Under the pieces are notes generated by a model. That model was not told the origin of the DNA and did not search any database. It was given only the letters and a program-made list of their open reading frames with translations. From M3007 sp031425155 (GTDB taxonomy: Bacteria > Bacteroidota > Bacteroidia > Chitinophagales > Saprospiraceae), in contig JANPIV010000054.1 of the NCBI GenBank assembly GCA_031425155.1, forward strand, positions 81,289 to 145,288: a DNA stretch of 64,000 bases. The letters are read 5' to 3'. Positions 17,561-26,452 of the stretch are shown here, piece by piece (position 1 is the first letter of the stretch; each line of letters opens with the position of its first letter). The position numbers and the translations under genes are program-made.

Positions 17561-18559
17561 ATGTTCAAGCAAAACGTAACCCTCGGCCCCGGCACGGGCA
17601 CCTTTACCAGCCACACCTTCGAAATCCTGATCATGCTGCTGGGCGCATTTTTGCTCGGCCTGTGGCTCGGCTGGGCACTTTGGAGCCGCTACAAACAAAT
17701 GGCCGACCAACTGCGCATGGAAAATATGAGCAATCTGGCCACCGCCGAGACGCTGCGCACGGAACTCACCACCGCCCGCAACCGCATTACCGTCCTCGAA
17801 ACCGACAGCAGCAATCTCTCCGCCCAGGTGGTGAGCCTCAATCGTAACAACGAAAATATGCGCAATCGCATCACCGAACTGGAGAGCGAATTGGCGGCGG
17901 CTTCCAGCCAGATCCGGCAGTTAGAGACCGAACTGGGCCTGTCGTACGGTCCCGATACGGAGATCGCCGATGACGTGCCTTTGGAATTATACGAACTCAG
18001 TGCCGACGACTACCCGGAAGCGACCGAGCCGGAGGACGAGCAGGAGTTCGTCAGTGAAGTGGACATGGTGCCGATGCCCGAAGCAGAACCAGAAGAGGAA
18101 CCGGAAACTGCGCAGTTGGAAACGCCCGCCATCCTGAACATCGAGCCGATACCGCTGGAAACCTCGCCACGGGAAGTAACGATTACCATCCCGGAGATGA
18201 CTTTCAGTGTGCCCATCGCCGAGCCGGTCGCCACTACCCCATCGGAAAATGTGGTGGAACTGGAGCCCGCCGTGGTGCCGCCTCCCCCGCCGGTAGAAGC
18301 CGACGACCTGACCGTTATCGAAGGCATTGGCCCGAAAATTCAGATGTTATTCAACCAATATGGCATTTATACCTATCGCCAACTGGCCGAAACCGATGTC
18401 GCGCGGATGAAGGAAATCCTGCATGCCGCCGGGCCGCAACTGGCCATGCACGATCCGGGTACCTGGCCCTCGCAGGCTAATCTCGCCGCGAATGACCAAT
18501 GGGAAGCACTGAAGTCTATTCAGGGATTCTTGAAGGGGGGAAAGGTTGGAAAGGAATAG
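17561..18559 (+). CDS. membrane-anchored coiled-coil protein with C-terminal H3TH (flap-endonuclease-like) domain
   Basis: 332 residues. One transmembrane helix (~22-43, LIMLLGAFLLGLWLGW), a coiled coil (~45-125), a Glu/Pro-rich linker (~130-245) and a helix-hairpin-helix/H3TH module from DDLTVIEGIGPKIQMLF to the end. Domains of this type are annotated as predicted 5' nuclease-like folds but usually lack catalytic acids, so nucleic-acid or protein binding is more likely than cleavage. Tandem with the OmpA gene, it may be a cell-envelope structural protein. Confidence 0.75.
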   Translation: MFKQNVTLGPGTGTFTSHTFEILIMLLGAFLLGLWLGWALWSRYKQMADQLRMENMSNLATAETLRTELTTARNRITVLETDSSNLSAQVVSLNRNNENMRNRITELESELAAASSQIRQLETELGLSYGPDTEIADDVPLELYELSADDYPEATEPEDEQEFVSEVDMVPMPEAEPEEEPETAQLETPAILNIEPIPLETSPREVTITIPEMTFSVPIAEPVATTPSENVVELEPAVVPPPPPVEADDLTVIEGIGPKIQMLFNQYGIYTYRQLAETDVARMKEILHAAGPQLAMHDPGTWPSQANLAANDQWEALKSIQGFLKGGKVGKE

Positions 18560-18993
18560 GGCAAGGGGCAACTGAAACATAATGACATCCCGATTTTTCA
18601 TCGGGAAAGCAAAAGGGCAACTGGTGATCTGGGGATTGCTGGTTGCTCTTTTTTGTGAATTGGCTTAGTCTTCAAGCCTTTTGGTGTCCTTGAGATAACA
18701 GTCCATCTAAGTTATTAATAACCTTATATGATAGTTGTGATATAAACTACGGCTACAGCGGATTTGGAAGGTGTTGTTGGGAGTTAATCGGAATTGAAAT
18801 AAGAGGTGAGTACGTGGTCGGTTTTGTATAACCATAACGAGTAGGCTTAGATCACTTGGGGAGGTGAGATAAGAACTGGATTACCGACAAATGGAAGATA
18901 CACGCGAGTTGAACTGCGTGGCGTTTGTTTTTTGGTAGGAAAAGATGCTACTTTGTTCCGGGAGAGATCATAAAAGCTCTCTTGTAAACAACC
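18560..18993. other. 434-bp spacer with one weak hairpin
   Basis: A TCCCGAT / ATCGGGA hairpin (18588-18606, 5-nt loop) follows the H3TH gene and may terminate it. The rest (18607-18923) shows no ORF, repeat or recognisable RNA. The end holds the candidate promoter listed separately. Confidence 0.45.
18924..18955 (+). promoter_or_regulatory. candidate Bacteroidota promoter TTTG-N21-TACTTTG
   Basis: TTTG at 18924-18927 and TACTTTG at 18949-18955 match the -33/-7 elements of the primary Bacteroidota sigma factor, except that the -7 box is one base shorter than TAnnTTTG. It lies 39 bp before the start at 18994. Confidence 0.4.
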
Positions 18994-19377
18994 ATGCGAG
19001 TAGTATCATTTGAAAAGACAAAAGAATTAAAAGAAAAGGATTTTCCACAACCGGAACCGCAAAGGCTTCAGATGTGGTATAACTCAAAAGGTACCTTACT
19101 AAAGATCAGAGAAGTTGACATCATCCGGATGGATCTGGGAAAAGTGGTCAAAGAAATACTGTTTGATCCTTGGGACAAAAGATCGGACGAGTGGGTTTAT
19201 AATCAACCTTTACGAATGAGAACTGTAGGAGATACTTTTTACGCTCCAACACTTGATGAATTATTACGCCTATTACCAAATGATTACAGGGAGAAATACA
19301 TCAGTAACATATCAAACGAAACCGATGTAGATGAATATGCACAGGCATGGATAGATTGGCAAGAAAAATATAAGTAA
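18994..19377 (+). CDS. hypothetical protein (127 aa)
   Basis: Soluble, with mixed alpha/beta composition. Recognisable stretches are IREVDIIRMDLGKVVKEILFD in the middle and APTLDELLRLLPNDYREKYI near the C-terminus. No signal peptide or known motif. Base composition is lower in GC than its left neighbours, as for the whole 18.7-21.2 kb stretch, suggesting acquired DNA. It lies tail to tail with the protease gene, 89 bp apart. Function not recognised. Confidence 0.6.
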   Translation: MRVVSFEKTKELKEKDFPQPEPQRLQMWYNSKGTLLKIREVDIIRMDLGKVVKEILFDPWDKRSDEWVYNQPLRMRTVGDTFYAPTLDELLRLLPNDYREKYISNISNETDVDEYAQAWIDWQEKYK

Positions 19378-19466
19378 TCCTTCTGCGTAATCAGCGCGGG
19401 GCCGGTCTGGTTTGGCGGTCCTGCGCTGTCTTACTATGAATGTGAGCCATTAAAGCAAAATGATTT

Positions 19467-20291
19467 TTAGGAATTTGGCCACCTTTTTCTTTCATCTCGT
19501 TCAATTCTCGGGTCATTGAACATCTCTGTAAGTTTGGTAATTGGTGTTACAATGGCGATCCCAACATTAACGCTCGCTCTACCCTCAACATCTTCAACTA
19601 CCTCATCAATTCTATGACCCGGCAAGTCAAAATGCCCATAAATTAAACCTAAAAGAGCAACGCGTTGGTCGTTTGGAATAGTAGTTTTGGAAATAGGTCG
19701 ATTACCTACCAAAGTTACAAAAACAGGCGAACCGCTTAAACCACCAATCGAACGAGCCTCTATTAGGTATGCCTCCCTAGATACCCCCCCTGTGTGTATC
19801 TCCTCATCTGGCATTGATGCAATACTACCCATCCTTACAATCGGCAAATTTTTTACCCTACCATGATGCTGATGAAAAAGTCCAATAATAAACACTTCAT
19901 CACCCGCCCCAACTTCATTTGTATTAATGTATTCATGATCTGCAAACAATGCCTCTCCTATCACGACTTGATCTGCTAATTCGGTCATGCCTGGTCCACT
20001 TGGCAAAATTGCGATATCCACATTCTCCTCTGCATGGCAAATCCAATCATCAATGTCGGTTTCAAAATCTCCATACCTGCCATCAACTGCGTTTGCTCTT
20101 AAATAAACTTTTTCAAGGCCTTTACTTCTTATTCCCTCAATAACATGCTTAGCGGTGACAGCATAATACATTGGCCTAGCGGCGGTTTCGTGCCAAACAA
20201 AAAAGAATGTGCCAGCAAGCCTAAAAGTTTCATCCGCCATTTGCATGGTTATAAAGCCAACACATTTTTTTATTTCATCATGAACTCGCAT
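19467..20291 (-). CDS. trypsin-like serine protease, cytoplasmic
   Basis: 274 residues, chymotrypsin fold. Catalytic triad by eye: His49 in VTAKHVIEG, Asp92 in ENVDIAIL and Ser186 in IGGLSGSPVF (the GxSGxP motif). No signal peptide is evident, and the first residues (MRVHDEIKKCVGFITM) lead straight into the first barrel strand. Orphan intracellular trypsin-like proteins of this kind are found in accessory regions and defence-type gene sets, but nothing here fixes a target. The preceding 184-residue gene on the same strand is 147 bp away. Confidence 0.75.
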   Translation of the reverse strand: MRVHDEIKKCVGFITMQMADETFRLAGTFFFVWHETAARPMYYAVTAKHVIEGIRSKGLEKVYLRANAVDGRYGDFETDIDDWICHAEENVDIAILPSGPGMTELADQVVIGEALFADHEYINTNEVGAGDEVFIIGLFHQHHGRVKNLPIVRMGSIASMPDEEIHTGGVSREAYLIEARSIGGLSGSPVFVTLVGNRPISKTTIPNDQRVALLGLIYGHFDLPGHRIDEVVEDVEGRASVNVGIAIVTPITKLTEMFNDPRIERDERKRWPNS

Positions 20292-20438
20292 TGCAGTTGA
20301 TTTTGATTTAATTAAATAATAGGTTCGGTCTTTTGGGTTGGGGACGGGTGGTTTAGAGCACGGCCAAATGGTGTCTTATCAACATTTATATAATAAGATA
20401 TAGTTTGCCTAATTTCTTCACTGTAATTGACAGTGCAA

Positions 20439-20993
20439 TTAAAATGGAAGATCATCATATTGATATTGCATTCCATTTTCTCTACTTTCTTGATGTCGAG
20501 CGAAAGCCTCTTTTGTAAATCGGTCTTCTTCGAGAAGATGTATTGACTTTTTTGTTGGAAAAAGGTCAGGTCTCGATTTAAAGCGCTCCCTTATAAAATA
20601 CCCTTCTTTTTCCAGAAAGTTGATATTGGTATCATCCATTTCCAAAGGAAATACTCTGCCCCACACTAAAGCCTTTGCTACGATTTCCTTTTGCATATCG
20701 GTTAATTCTGGGCAACTAATATTTCTCTTTTGATATTGTAGAAAAGCCTGTTTTACAAACTGGTCCTTTTCAAGAATATCTTTAGTCTTCTGAGCTAAGT
20801 ATAAGGAAGTATTTTCCGAATACCCCATTCTATCACGATACGTAATAAAATAACCGTACTTAAGTAAATGTTGGACATCGGAATCCAACAAGCCTTCAGA
20901 AATGGTCTCCACTCCGTATGCCAGAGCCCTCGCTATTATTTTTTTTTGTTTTTCTGTAAGAAACATAAAATTTATCTTAAACTCGCCCTTCAA
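20439..20993 (-). CDS. hypothetical protein made of two related ~75-residue repeats
   Basis: Residues ~12-88 and ~96-170 align with each other: LTEKQKKIIARALAYG … YGYFITYR … EKDQFVKQAFLQYQ against LTDMQKEIVAKALVWG … EGYFIRER … EEDRFTKEAFARHQ. Each half looks like a helix, a turn and a GYF-containing strand or helix, a winged-helix-like pattern. A later ATG at 20966 (residue 10) is an alternative start. No known family was recognised; an internal gene duplication is clear. Confidence 0.6.
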   Translation of the reverse strand: MKGEFKINFMFLTEKQKKIIARALAYGVETISEGLLDSDVQHLLKYGYFITYRDRMGYSENTSLYLAQKTKDILEKDQFVKQAFLQYQKRNISCPELTDMQKEIVAKALVWGRVFPLEMDDTNINFLEKEGYFIRERFKSRPDLFPTKKSIHLLEEDRFTKEAFARHQESRENGMQYQYDDLPF

Positions 20994-21003
20994 TTATTGC
21001 AAA

Positions 21004-21246
21004 TTAATCACTTTGACGTTGGTAACGTGGCAAAATTTCCTCCAGGCATTTTGAAAAATAAAAAGACGCATAAATTCGAGGTGTCAACTTCAACAACTTT
21101 TGGGTAGTCACCCTACGCCCATTTACGAATTCCACACTGCTAAATTGATGCCATTTTAAGAACCAACTCGCTTGCACCAGGCTGCTTTTGAAAACATCCC
21201 CAATATCCCCAAGCACGGTCTGCTCAATGCGCCAATAGAAGTTCAT
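21004..21246 (-). CDS. doubtful 80-residue ORF
   Basis: An open frame in the 351-bp spacer, ending 11 bp before the previous gene's start. It encodes a basic, aromatic-rich peptide without recognisable motifs. It could be a small gene, a fragment of a decayed gene or chance; nothing else is visible in this spacer apart from a GGGCAACC…TTGCCCTTT repeat near 21290-21345. Confidence 0.25.
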   Translation of the reverse strand: MNFYWRIEQTVLGDIGDVFKSSLVQASWFLKWHQFSSVEFVNGRRVTTQKLLKLTPRIYASFYFSKCLEEILPRYQRQSD

Positions 21247-21344
21247 CAGGTTTGGTTATTCTTGTCCTTTTCATTAAAGTTTAAAAAGGGCAACCAGCAT
21301 CCTATTGGTTTGCCGATTGCCCTTTGCAAATTTGCTTATTGTCT

Positions 21345-22133
21345 TCAATGCCCGTCCAGCAAATTCCCCAGTCCTCCCAAAACACTGCCTTCTTCCTTAC
21401 GATTCACGCTCCCATACTGTAAAATACGGGCCGCCAAACGGCTCACGGGCAGCGACTGCATCCAGACTGTACCGGGGCCGCGCAGTTGCGCAAAAAACAG
21501 TCCTTCGCCGCCGAACACCATGTTGCGGACGCCTTTTACGAACTGAATATCGTAATCTATCCGGTGCGTGAAAGCCACGATGCAGCCCGTATCCACGCGC
21601 AGCGTCTCGCCGACCGCTAGTTCGCGCCGCAAAATGTAGCCGCCCGCATGGACGAACGCCATGCCGTCGCCTTCCAGTTTCTGCATAATAAAACCTTCCC
21701 CGCCGAAGAGGCCCGTACCCAGTTTACGCTGAAATTCGATGCCCACCTGTACACCTTTGGCGGCACAGAGAAAAGCATCTTTTTGGCAGACGATCTTACC
21801 ATTCAGTTCGCTCAGGTCCAGCGCGACGATCTTGCCGGCATAAGGCGCGGCGAACGTAACCTTTTGTTTATCAGCCCGCGAAGCATTGGTAAAAGTGGTC
21901 ATAAACAGGCTTTCTCCCGTCAGGAGCCGCTTACCGGCGGTCATGAGTTTGCCAAAAAATCCATCGGCGCGGTCGCTGCCGTCGCCAAAAACGGTGGCCA
22001 TAACGATGCCTTCGTCCATGAACATAAAACTCCCGGATTCGGCAATCACCGTCTCCTGTGGGTCCAGTTCGATTTCGACGCATTGCATCTCTTCGCCGTG
22101 AATGTGGTAATCAATTTCGTGGTTGGTGCGCAT
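21345..22133 (-). CDS. AIM24 / TIGR00266-family protein
   Basis: 262 residues forming the beta-rich AIM24 fold. Landmarks: VEIELDPQETVIAESGSFMFMD near the N-terminus, GKRLLTGESLFMTTFTN, and the glycine-rich FGGEGFIMQKLEG and FGGEGLFFAQLRGPG motifs. TIGR00266 proteins are widespread and mostly uncharacterised; the fungal homologue affects mitochondrial inner-membrane organisation, and bacterial ones may be membrane-associated scaffolds. Monocistronic here, preceded by a TAGTTGA-type repeat. Confidence 0.85.
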   Translation of the reverse strand: MRTNHEIDYHIHGEEMQCVEIELDPQETVIAESGSFMFMDEGIVMATVFGDGSDRADGFFGKLMTAGKRLLTGESLFMTTFTNASRADKQKVTFAAPYAGKIVALDLSELNGKIVCQKDAFLCAAKGVQVGIEFQRKLGTGLFGGEGFIMQKLEGDGMAFVHAGGYILRRELAVGETLRVDTGCIVAFTHRIDYDIQFVKGVRNMVFGGEGLFFAQLRGPGTVWMQSLPVSRLAARILQYGSVNRKEEGSVLGGLGNLLDGH

Positions 22134-22376
22134 TGGTTTGATCTAGTTAATTAGTTGACTAGTTGATTTGTTCATTGGTAGGCAAAAGTGGGGAGTGGAA
22201 GTTTGGCGGGTTGGAATTTAACGACGAGTGGGGGGATTTTTTTGATGAAATGGGGGCTTATGCGGATGCAATAATAGAAAAACGACCGAAAAACGACCTG
22301 ATTTGCTTTTGTTGAAAAAACAGGGATAGAAGACCTCCAAGCAGATGAATTCATTAATTTTGCACTGATGTACTTA

Positions 22377-22595
22377 ACATGAGTCATCCCGATTTTTTGC
22401 AAAAAGCGAAGACAGATCGTTTCAACCCACGATTTTAATCGTGGGAGATAAGGCTAAGTGGAGTTAGGAACGGTTTTAACCGTTTTCGTGTACTTCGAAA
22501 GGAAGGTATAAACCGTTAAAACGGTTACACATCTCCTATTTTAGCGCATTCCCACGATTAAAATCGTGGGTTGAAAAATTCGGGATGATTCATGT
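22377..22595. repeat. 219-bp multi-armed nested palindrome
   Basis: Three levels of inverted symmetry. Outer arms: ACATGAGTCATCCCG / CGGGATGATTCATGT. Middle: TTTCAACCCACGATTTTAA / TTAAAATCGTGGGTTGAAA, each also a local hairpin. Inner: GGAACGGTTTTAACCGTT / AACCGTTAAAACGGTT. This spacer (22134-22630) has no convincing gene; a 76-residue ORF at 22172-22402 has no coding character. Confidence 0.7.
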
Positions 22596-22630
22596 TTTCG
22601 CCCCGTGGGCCAACAAAATTTCAATAAAAA

Positions 22631-23341
22631 ATGATAAAAATGGCAGAGAAAAAAACAGAACAAAGTCTTCAAGACGCACTTAAAAGGTATATTGCGGAAA
22701 TTCTTATCATTTTTATCGGTATCTCCATTTCCTTTTTATTTGACGAGTGGAGAGACAATCGAAAAGACGATGAAACAGCCGCCAAGCACCTGGCCGTTTT
22801 AAAAAGTAATTTAGTACAGGATACCTTCCAACTTACCGGTATGATTGACCTGGGCAAAAAATTAGTGCGCAGTACCAATAAATTGGCTTATTTTAAACTT
22901 GATTCAGAAATAGCAGATAGTCTGGATTTTCATATTGATAATGCCACCAGTTATTTGAATTTCAAATCAAATCAAACGGCGTATGAAGAAATCAAGCAAA
23001 CGGCGCATACAAACTTAATTGAAAATGATTCTTTAAAAACGGCTTTTTTAGCCTACTATACCCTGATAGTACCTTATTCTACTGAATGGTGTACCGTAGA
23101 TAAAACGCAGACCATGACCCAATTAATCCCGGAAATGACCATTTATTTTCCAGTGGTTATTGATACCCAGAATATTGTCTCTTCACTGGAAAAAACCAGG
23201 TCTTTAAGAACAAGAAAATTGAGGAATTTGCTGCTGACGAGTGCTACTTACAAACAAGAAACTATAAAAACGTTTATGCTTACCAAAGAGGTTTGCAAAG
23301 GTCTTCTAAAAAGGGTGGACGATGAATTGAAAGAGCAGTGA
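22631..23341 (+). CDS. single-TM DUF6090-like membrane protein
   Basis: 236 residues. A cytoplasmic N-terminus (KKTEQSLQDALKRY) is followed by one transmembrane helix (~20-38, AEILIIFIGISISFLF), a charged juxtamembrane WRDNRKDDE and a ~190-residue helical extracytoplasmic domain. The layout (basic tail, ILIIFIGISI-type helix, then W-x-x-x-R/K) is that of the DUF6090 family, common in marine Bacteroidota and of unknown function. It is followed 76 bp later by the Crp/Fnr gene. Confidence 0.65.
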   Translation: MIKMAEKKTEQSLQDALKRYIAEILIIFIGISISFLFDEWRDNRKDDETAAKHLAVLKSNLVQDTFQLTGMIDLGKKLVRSTNKLAYFKLDSEIADSLDFHIDNATSYLNFKSNQTAYEEIKQTAHTNLIENDSLKTAFLAYYTLIVPYSTEWCTVDKTQTMTQLIPEMTIYFPVVIDTQNIVSSLEKTRSLRTRKLRNLLLTSATYKQETIKTFMLTKEVCKGLLKRVDDELKEQ

Positions 23342-23417
23342 TCCATAATTCGCATTCTTATATAGAAAAAGAGTAAAAGAATGCTTTTCAGGAAAAACCA
23401 TAGTGGTGCGAAATAAT

Positions 23418-23993
23418 ATGAACACAGATATATCGAAATTAATACAAAATATTCATCCTGTTCCAAATGACATTTTGGAAGATATACTCCCTCATTTCCA
23501 GCACCTGGAATATCCCAAAAACTATTTTCTGTTGAAGCAAGGGCGGCCTTGTAAATATCTTTGGTTTTTGGTGAAAGGGGCAGTCCGATATTTCTACACG
23601 AATGAAGAAGGAAAAGAGAGCAATGTTTGGTTTTCGCTTGATACGGATATTGTGGCTGATGCGCCCAGTTTTGTTAATCAAATCCCTTCTTATGAGAGTA
23701 TTCAACTTTTAGAAGACAGTGAACTCTATGCTATTGATTATAACAGTTTGCAAAGTTTGTTGCAAAAGCATCATTTATTTGCGCTTTGGTATATTAAAAT
23801 GATAGAAAAACATTATGTTTCACAAATTGAAGATAGAATTTATGATTTACAATTTCTTTCTGCCACACAACGCTATAAAAAACTTTTAACCCAATTCCTC
23901 AATATAAGCAATCGAATTAGTTTGGGGCATATTGCCTCCTATCTTAATATCACTCAGGAAACCCTGAGTCGCATCAGAGCAGGAAAGACATAA
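23418..23993 (+). CDS. Crp/Fnr-family transcriptional regulator
   Basis: 191 residues from ATG 23418. The cyclic-nucleotide-binding beta barrel spans ~20-125; the dimer helix is around 130-150; the C-terminal helix-turn-helix is ISLGHIASYLNITQETLSRIR. In the recognition helix Glu181, Ser184 and Arg185 have the E-x-x-S-R spacing by which E. coli FNR reads TTGAT half-sites. The N-terminal Fe-S cysteine cluster of FNR is absent, so an O2-sensing cluster is unlikely; haem (Dnr-like) or small-molecule sensing is possible. Two TTGAT-N4-ATCAA-type sites lie just downstream, before the hydroxylase fusion gene, its probable target. Confidence 0.85.
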   Translation: MNTDISKLIQNIHPVPNDILEDILPHFQHLEYPKNYFLLKQGRPCKYLWFLVKGAVRYFYTNEEGKESNVWFSLDTDIVADAPSFVNQIPSYESIQLLEDSELYAIDYNSLQSLLQKHHLFALWYIKMIEKHYVSQIEDRIYDLQFLSATQRYKKLLTQFLNISNRISLGHIASYLNITQETLSRIRAGKT

Positions 23994-24002
23994 TTCTGTT
24001 TT

Positions 24003-24016
24003 TTGATCTACATCAA
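24003..24016 (+). promoter_or_regulatory. perfect FNR-type operator TTGATCTACATCAA
   Basis: An exact match to TTGAT-N4-ATCAA, centred at 24009.5, between the Crp/Fnr gene and the hydroxylase fusion. The recognition helix of the adjacent regulator has the E-x-x-S-R residues expected to read it. Confidence 0.7.
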
Positions 24017-24024
24017 ATCGCATT

Positions 24025-24038
24025 TTGATTTACCTCAA
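24025..24038 (+). promoter_or_regulatory. second FNR-type operator TTGATTTACCTCAA
   Basis: One mismatch from TTGAT-N4-ATCAA. Centred at 24031.5, exactly 22 bp (two helical turns) from the first box, so two dimers would sit on the same DNA face. About 73 bp before the ATG at 24105. Confidence 0.6.
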
Positions 24039-24104
24039 AAGAATTAGGAGCCAGCATCCAGAATTTTGCAGTGTGGATTTTTAAACCATTTCACTGCAAT
24101 TAGT

Positions 24105-25916
24105 ATGAATCTGCCAGAAATTTTCCATCATTTTACTGCTGCATTTCTCGAACACGCCATCACGTATGGGGTGTTTACCATTCCTTTCTTTGTTGTTTTT
24201 TGGATAGTCTGGAAAAAGAAATTTGAAGCCATTCGCATACAAGAAGTAGAAAGAGCGACTACTCACCATTTCAAGCATGATGTATTGCATTCCGCCAGCA
24301 CATTTTTTGTGTTTGCGCTCATGGATGTTTGGTTGCTTTACTTACAATCACAAGGCTACACACTTTTGTACCTCGATATCAATCAATACGGTTGGGCCTG
24401 GGCTTTGATAAGTTTTGGTTTGTTGCTTTTTCTCAACGACACTTTTTTTTATTGGTCGCACCGAGCGATGCACCATCCCAAACTATACAAGTTTTTTCAT
24501 CGTGTGCATCACGAAAGTACCGATCCTTCCCCCTTGACTGCATTTGCCTTCCACCCCTCAGAGGCCATTGTTGAAAACATAATGCCTTTTCTGTTGCCGT
24601 TTATAATGCCTCTGCATTTTGGGGTGCTTTTATCGTGGCAAATTTTTGATATGTTCAACAATGTTTTAGGGCATTTAGGCTATGAGGCTTATCCAAAAGG
24701 TTGGGTAAAACTACCAATTTTGAAATATAAAACTGCCTCCACGCACCACAATATGCACCACCAGCTGTTCAACGGCAATTATGCCTTGTACTTTACCTGG
24801 TGGGACAAATGGATGGGTACAGAGTTCAAAGACTATGAAACTCGCCATGAACAAATCTTTGAACGCAAAAACATCAAAAAATCGACACAAGGGCTTTATT
24901 CCCTGACCGTTTCCGGCATTCGTCAAGAGGCCAATGCTGCATTTACCATTCAATTTGGCAATGTACCCACGGTTTTCAGGGATTTTTCGGCAGGACAACA
25001 TCTCACCATCAAAGTCAATATCAAAGGCGAAACGCTGTATCGTACTTTTTCTATTTCTTCTATTCCCAATGTGGATAATTTCATGACTTTGACCATTAAA
25101 AAAATTACAGATGGAAAGGTCACCAGTTATTTGGCTGAAAGATTAAGAATTGGCGACACCTTGGAAGTAACGGCCCCTTCTGGACAATTTTTCCTCCATC
25201 CCGAACCGGCCCATCAAAAACACTATGTGATGATAGCGGGCGGAAGTGGCATTACGCCCATTTACAGTATGATAGGTAGTATTTTGAAGTTTGAGCCCAA
25301 AAGCAAAATCACTCTATTATATGCCAATAAAACCTCAGAAAGTATCATTTTCAAAGAGAAATTGGAAGAATGGGCAAAAGAGTTTCGTGCTCAATTGGAG
25401 ATCAAACACTTTTTGAGCGAAGAAGAAAATCCTCAAAACGCCATCAAAGGCTATATCACCCGTATTTCATTGGAAGAAATTTTGAACAAATACGATAAAA
25501 GTAAATTGGATTTTTACCTCTGCGGCCCGCAAATAATGACCAATAAACTGATGGAAGATTTGGTCTATCTGGGCATCGCGAAGAATAAAATTCATCGGGA
25601 ATTATTTTCAATTACGCTCCCAAACCAGGAAAGTTTTGCCCAAAAAGCACAGATTTCCGCAAAAGTATTTGGTAAAATGTATCACTTCGAAACCCAGGAA
25701 AACAAAACGATTTTACAAAGTGCCTTGTCGCAGGATATTCCCTTGCCATTTTCTTGCCAAAGCGGACTTTGTGGTATGTGCAAAATGAAATGCACCGCAG
25801 GCAAGGTAAAAATGCAAAACAACCAAGTGCTTTCTGAGCGAGATTTGCAATCAGGTTATATATTGACTTGTCAGTCTTTACCCCAAACAGAAAAAATTTC
25901 TATTCAAAATTTATAG
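24105..25916 (+). CDS. fused fatty acid/sterol-type hydroxylase, FAD/NAD reductase and 2Fe-2S ferredoxin
   Basis: 603 residues from ATG 24105 (a TTG 39 bp upstream is in frame). Residues ~1-255 are a membrane di-iron hydroxylase with all histidine clusters: HRAMHH (119-124), HRVHH (132-136) and HHNMHH (214-219). Residues ~262-360 form a ferredoxin-reductase FAD domain (RTFS near 312), ~370-480 the NAD(P) domain (GGSGITP near 379), and ~515-603 a plant-type 2Fe-2S domain with Cys551, 556, 559 and 589. The reductase half is PaaE/Hmp-like. The chain should carry electrons from NAD(P)H to the di-iron site without separate partners: a self-sufficient membrane hydroxylase or desaturase. Substrate unknown. 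Preceded by two FNR-like boxes. Confidence 0.88.
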   Translation: MNLPEIFHHFTAAFLEHAITYGVFTIPFFVVFWIVWKKKFEAIRIQEVERATTHHFKHDVLHSASTFFVFALMDVWLLYLQSQGYTLLYLDINQYGWAWALISFGLLLFLNDTFFYWSHRAMHHPKLYKFFHRVHHESTDPSPLTAFAFHPSEAIVENIMPFLLPFIMPLHFGVLLSWQIFDMFNNVLGHLGYEAYPKGWVKLPILKYKTASTHHNMHHQLFNGNYALYFTWWDKWMGTEFKDYETRHEQIFERKNIKKSTQGLYSLTVSGIRQEANAAFTIQFGNVPTVFRDFSAGQHLTIKVNIKGETLYRTFSISSIPNVDNFMTLTIKKITDGKVTSYLAERLRIGDTLEVTAPSGQFFLHPEPAHQKHYVMIAGGSGITPIYSMIGSILKFEPKSKITLLYANKTSESIIFKEKLEEWAKEFRAQLEIKHFLSEEENPQNAIKGYITRISLEEILNKYDKSKLDFYLCGPQIMTNKLMEDLVYLGIAKNKIHRELFSITLPNQESFAQKAQISAKVFGKMYHFETQENKTILQSALSQDIPLPFSCQSGLCGMCKMKCTAGKVKMQNNQVLSERDLQSGYILTCQSLPQTEKISIQNL

Positions 25917-25963
25917 AAACACATTAATAAACCCAGAGACTCGAATAGACGCCACCTCCCTAC

Positions 25964-26393
25964 TCAATCCCACCGAAAATACGCCCCCACACCAAAAGCC
26001 GGTCGCTGGGGCACCAACTGTCCCCAGCCCGCTCCCGCCGCCGAAACCGTGAGGCCCCAGAAACGATGGATTTCAAAAATACCTTTGAGGCCAAACGACC
26101 AGAAGCCCTGGTCATTCACGTATAGGCCGGTGCGCAAGTTATTGGCACTCAAATCAGGTTTACTATTACTGGCAGTCGGCAGCACCAGTTCGGAGAAAGC
26201 GACGGCCCAGACTAGAATAATGGGAGAGACTGAAAGCCGGGCTTGATTTGTTTTTTTAGAGAAAAAATGGTGGAAAGAAGTTGCACAATAAGTCAAGTAC
26301 AGTAATTTTGCACTGGGTCAAAATTTTCAGGGTGGTGACAAAGCGGATTTTCACGCAACTGGTGCTAGAGGGAGAAGTGACGGCAAACAATAG
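25964..26393 (-). repeat. 430-bp direct repeat, copy 1 (3' end of an outer-membrane-type gene)
   Basis: The left edge coincides with the TGA stop of a minus-strand frame ending …GAYFRWD, typical of a beta-barrel or porin-like C-terminus (residues such as GLYVNDQGFWSFGLKGIFE). The upstream coding part is degenerate and no full gene is present. Copy 2 is at 28508-28937, same length and orientation. Confidence 0.85.
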
Positions 26394-26452
26394 TTGTGCA
26401 ACATATAAATATTCATCGAATTAAAAATCATGTTTAACTGAAATTAAAAATC

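Noticed and set aside
22172..22402. 76-residue minus-strand ORF upstream of the AIM24 gene
   Set aside because: Partly inside the palindromic spacer, no motif or coding composition.
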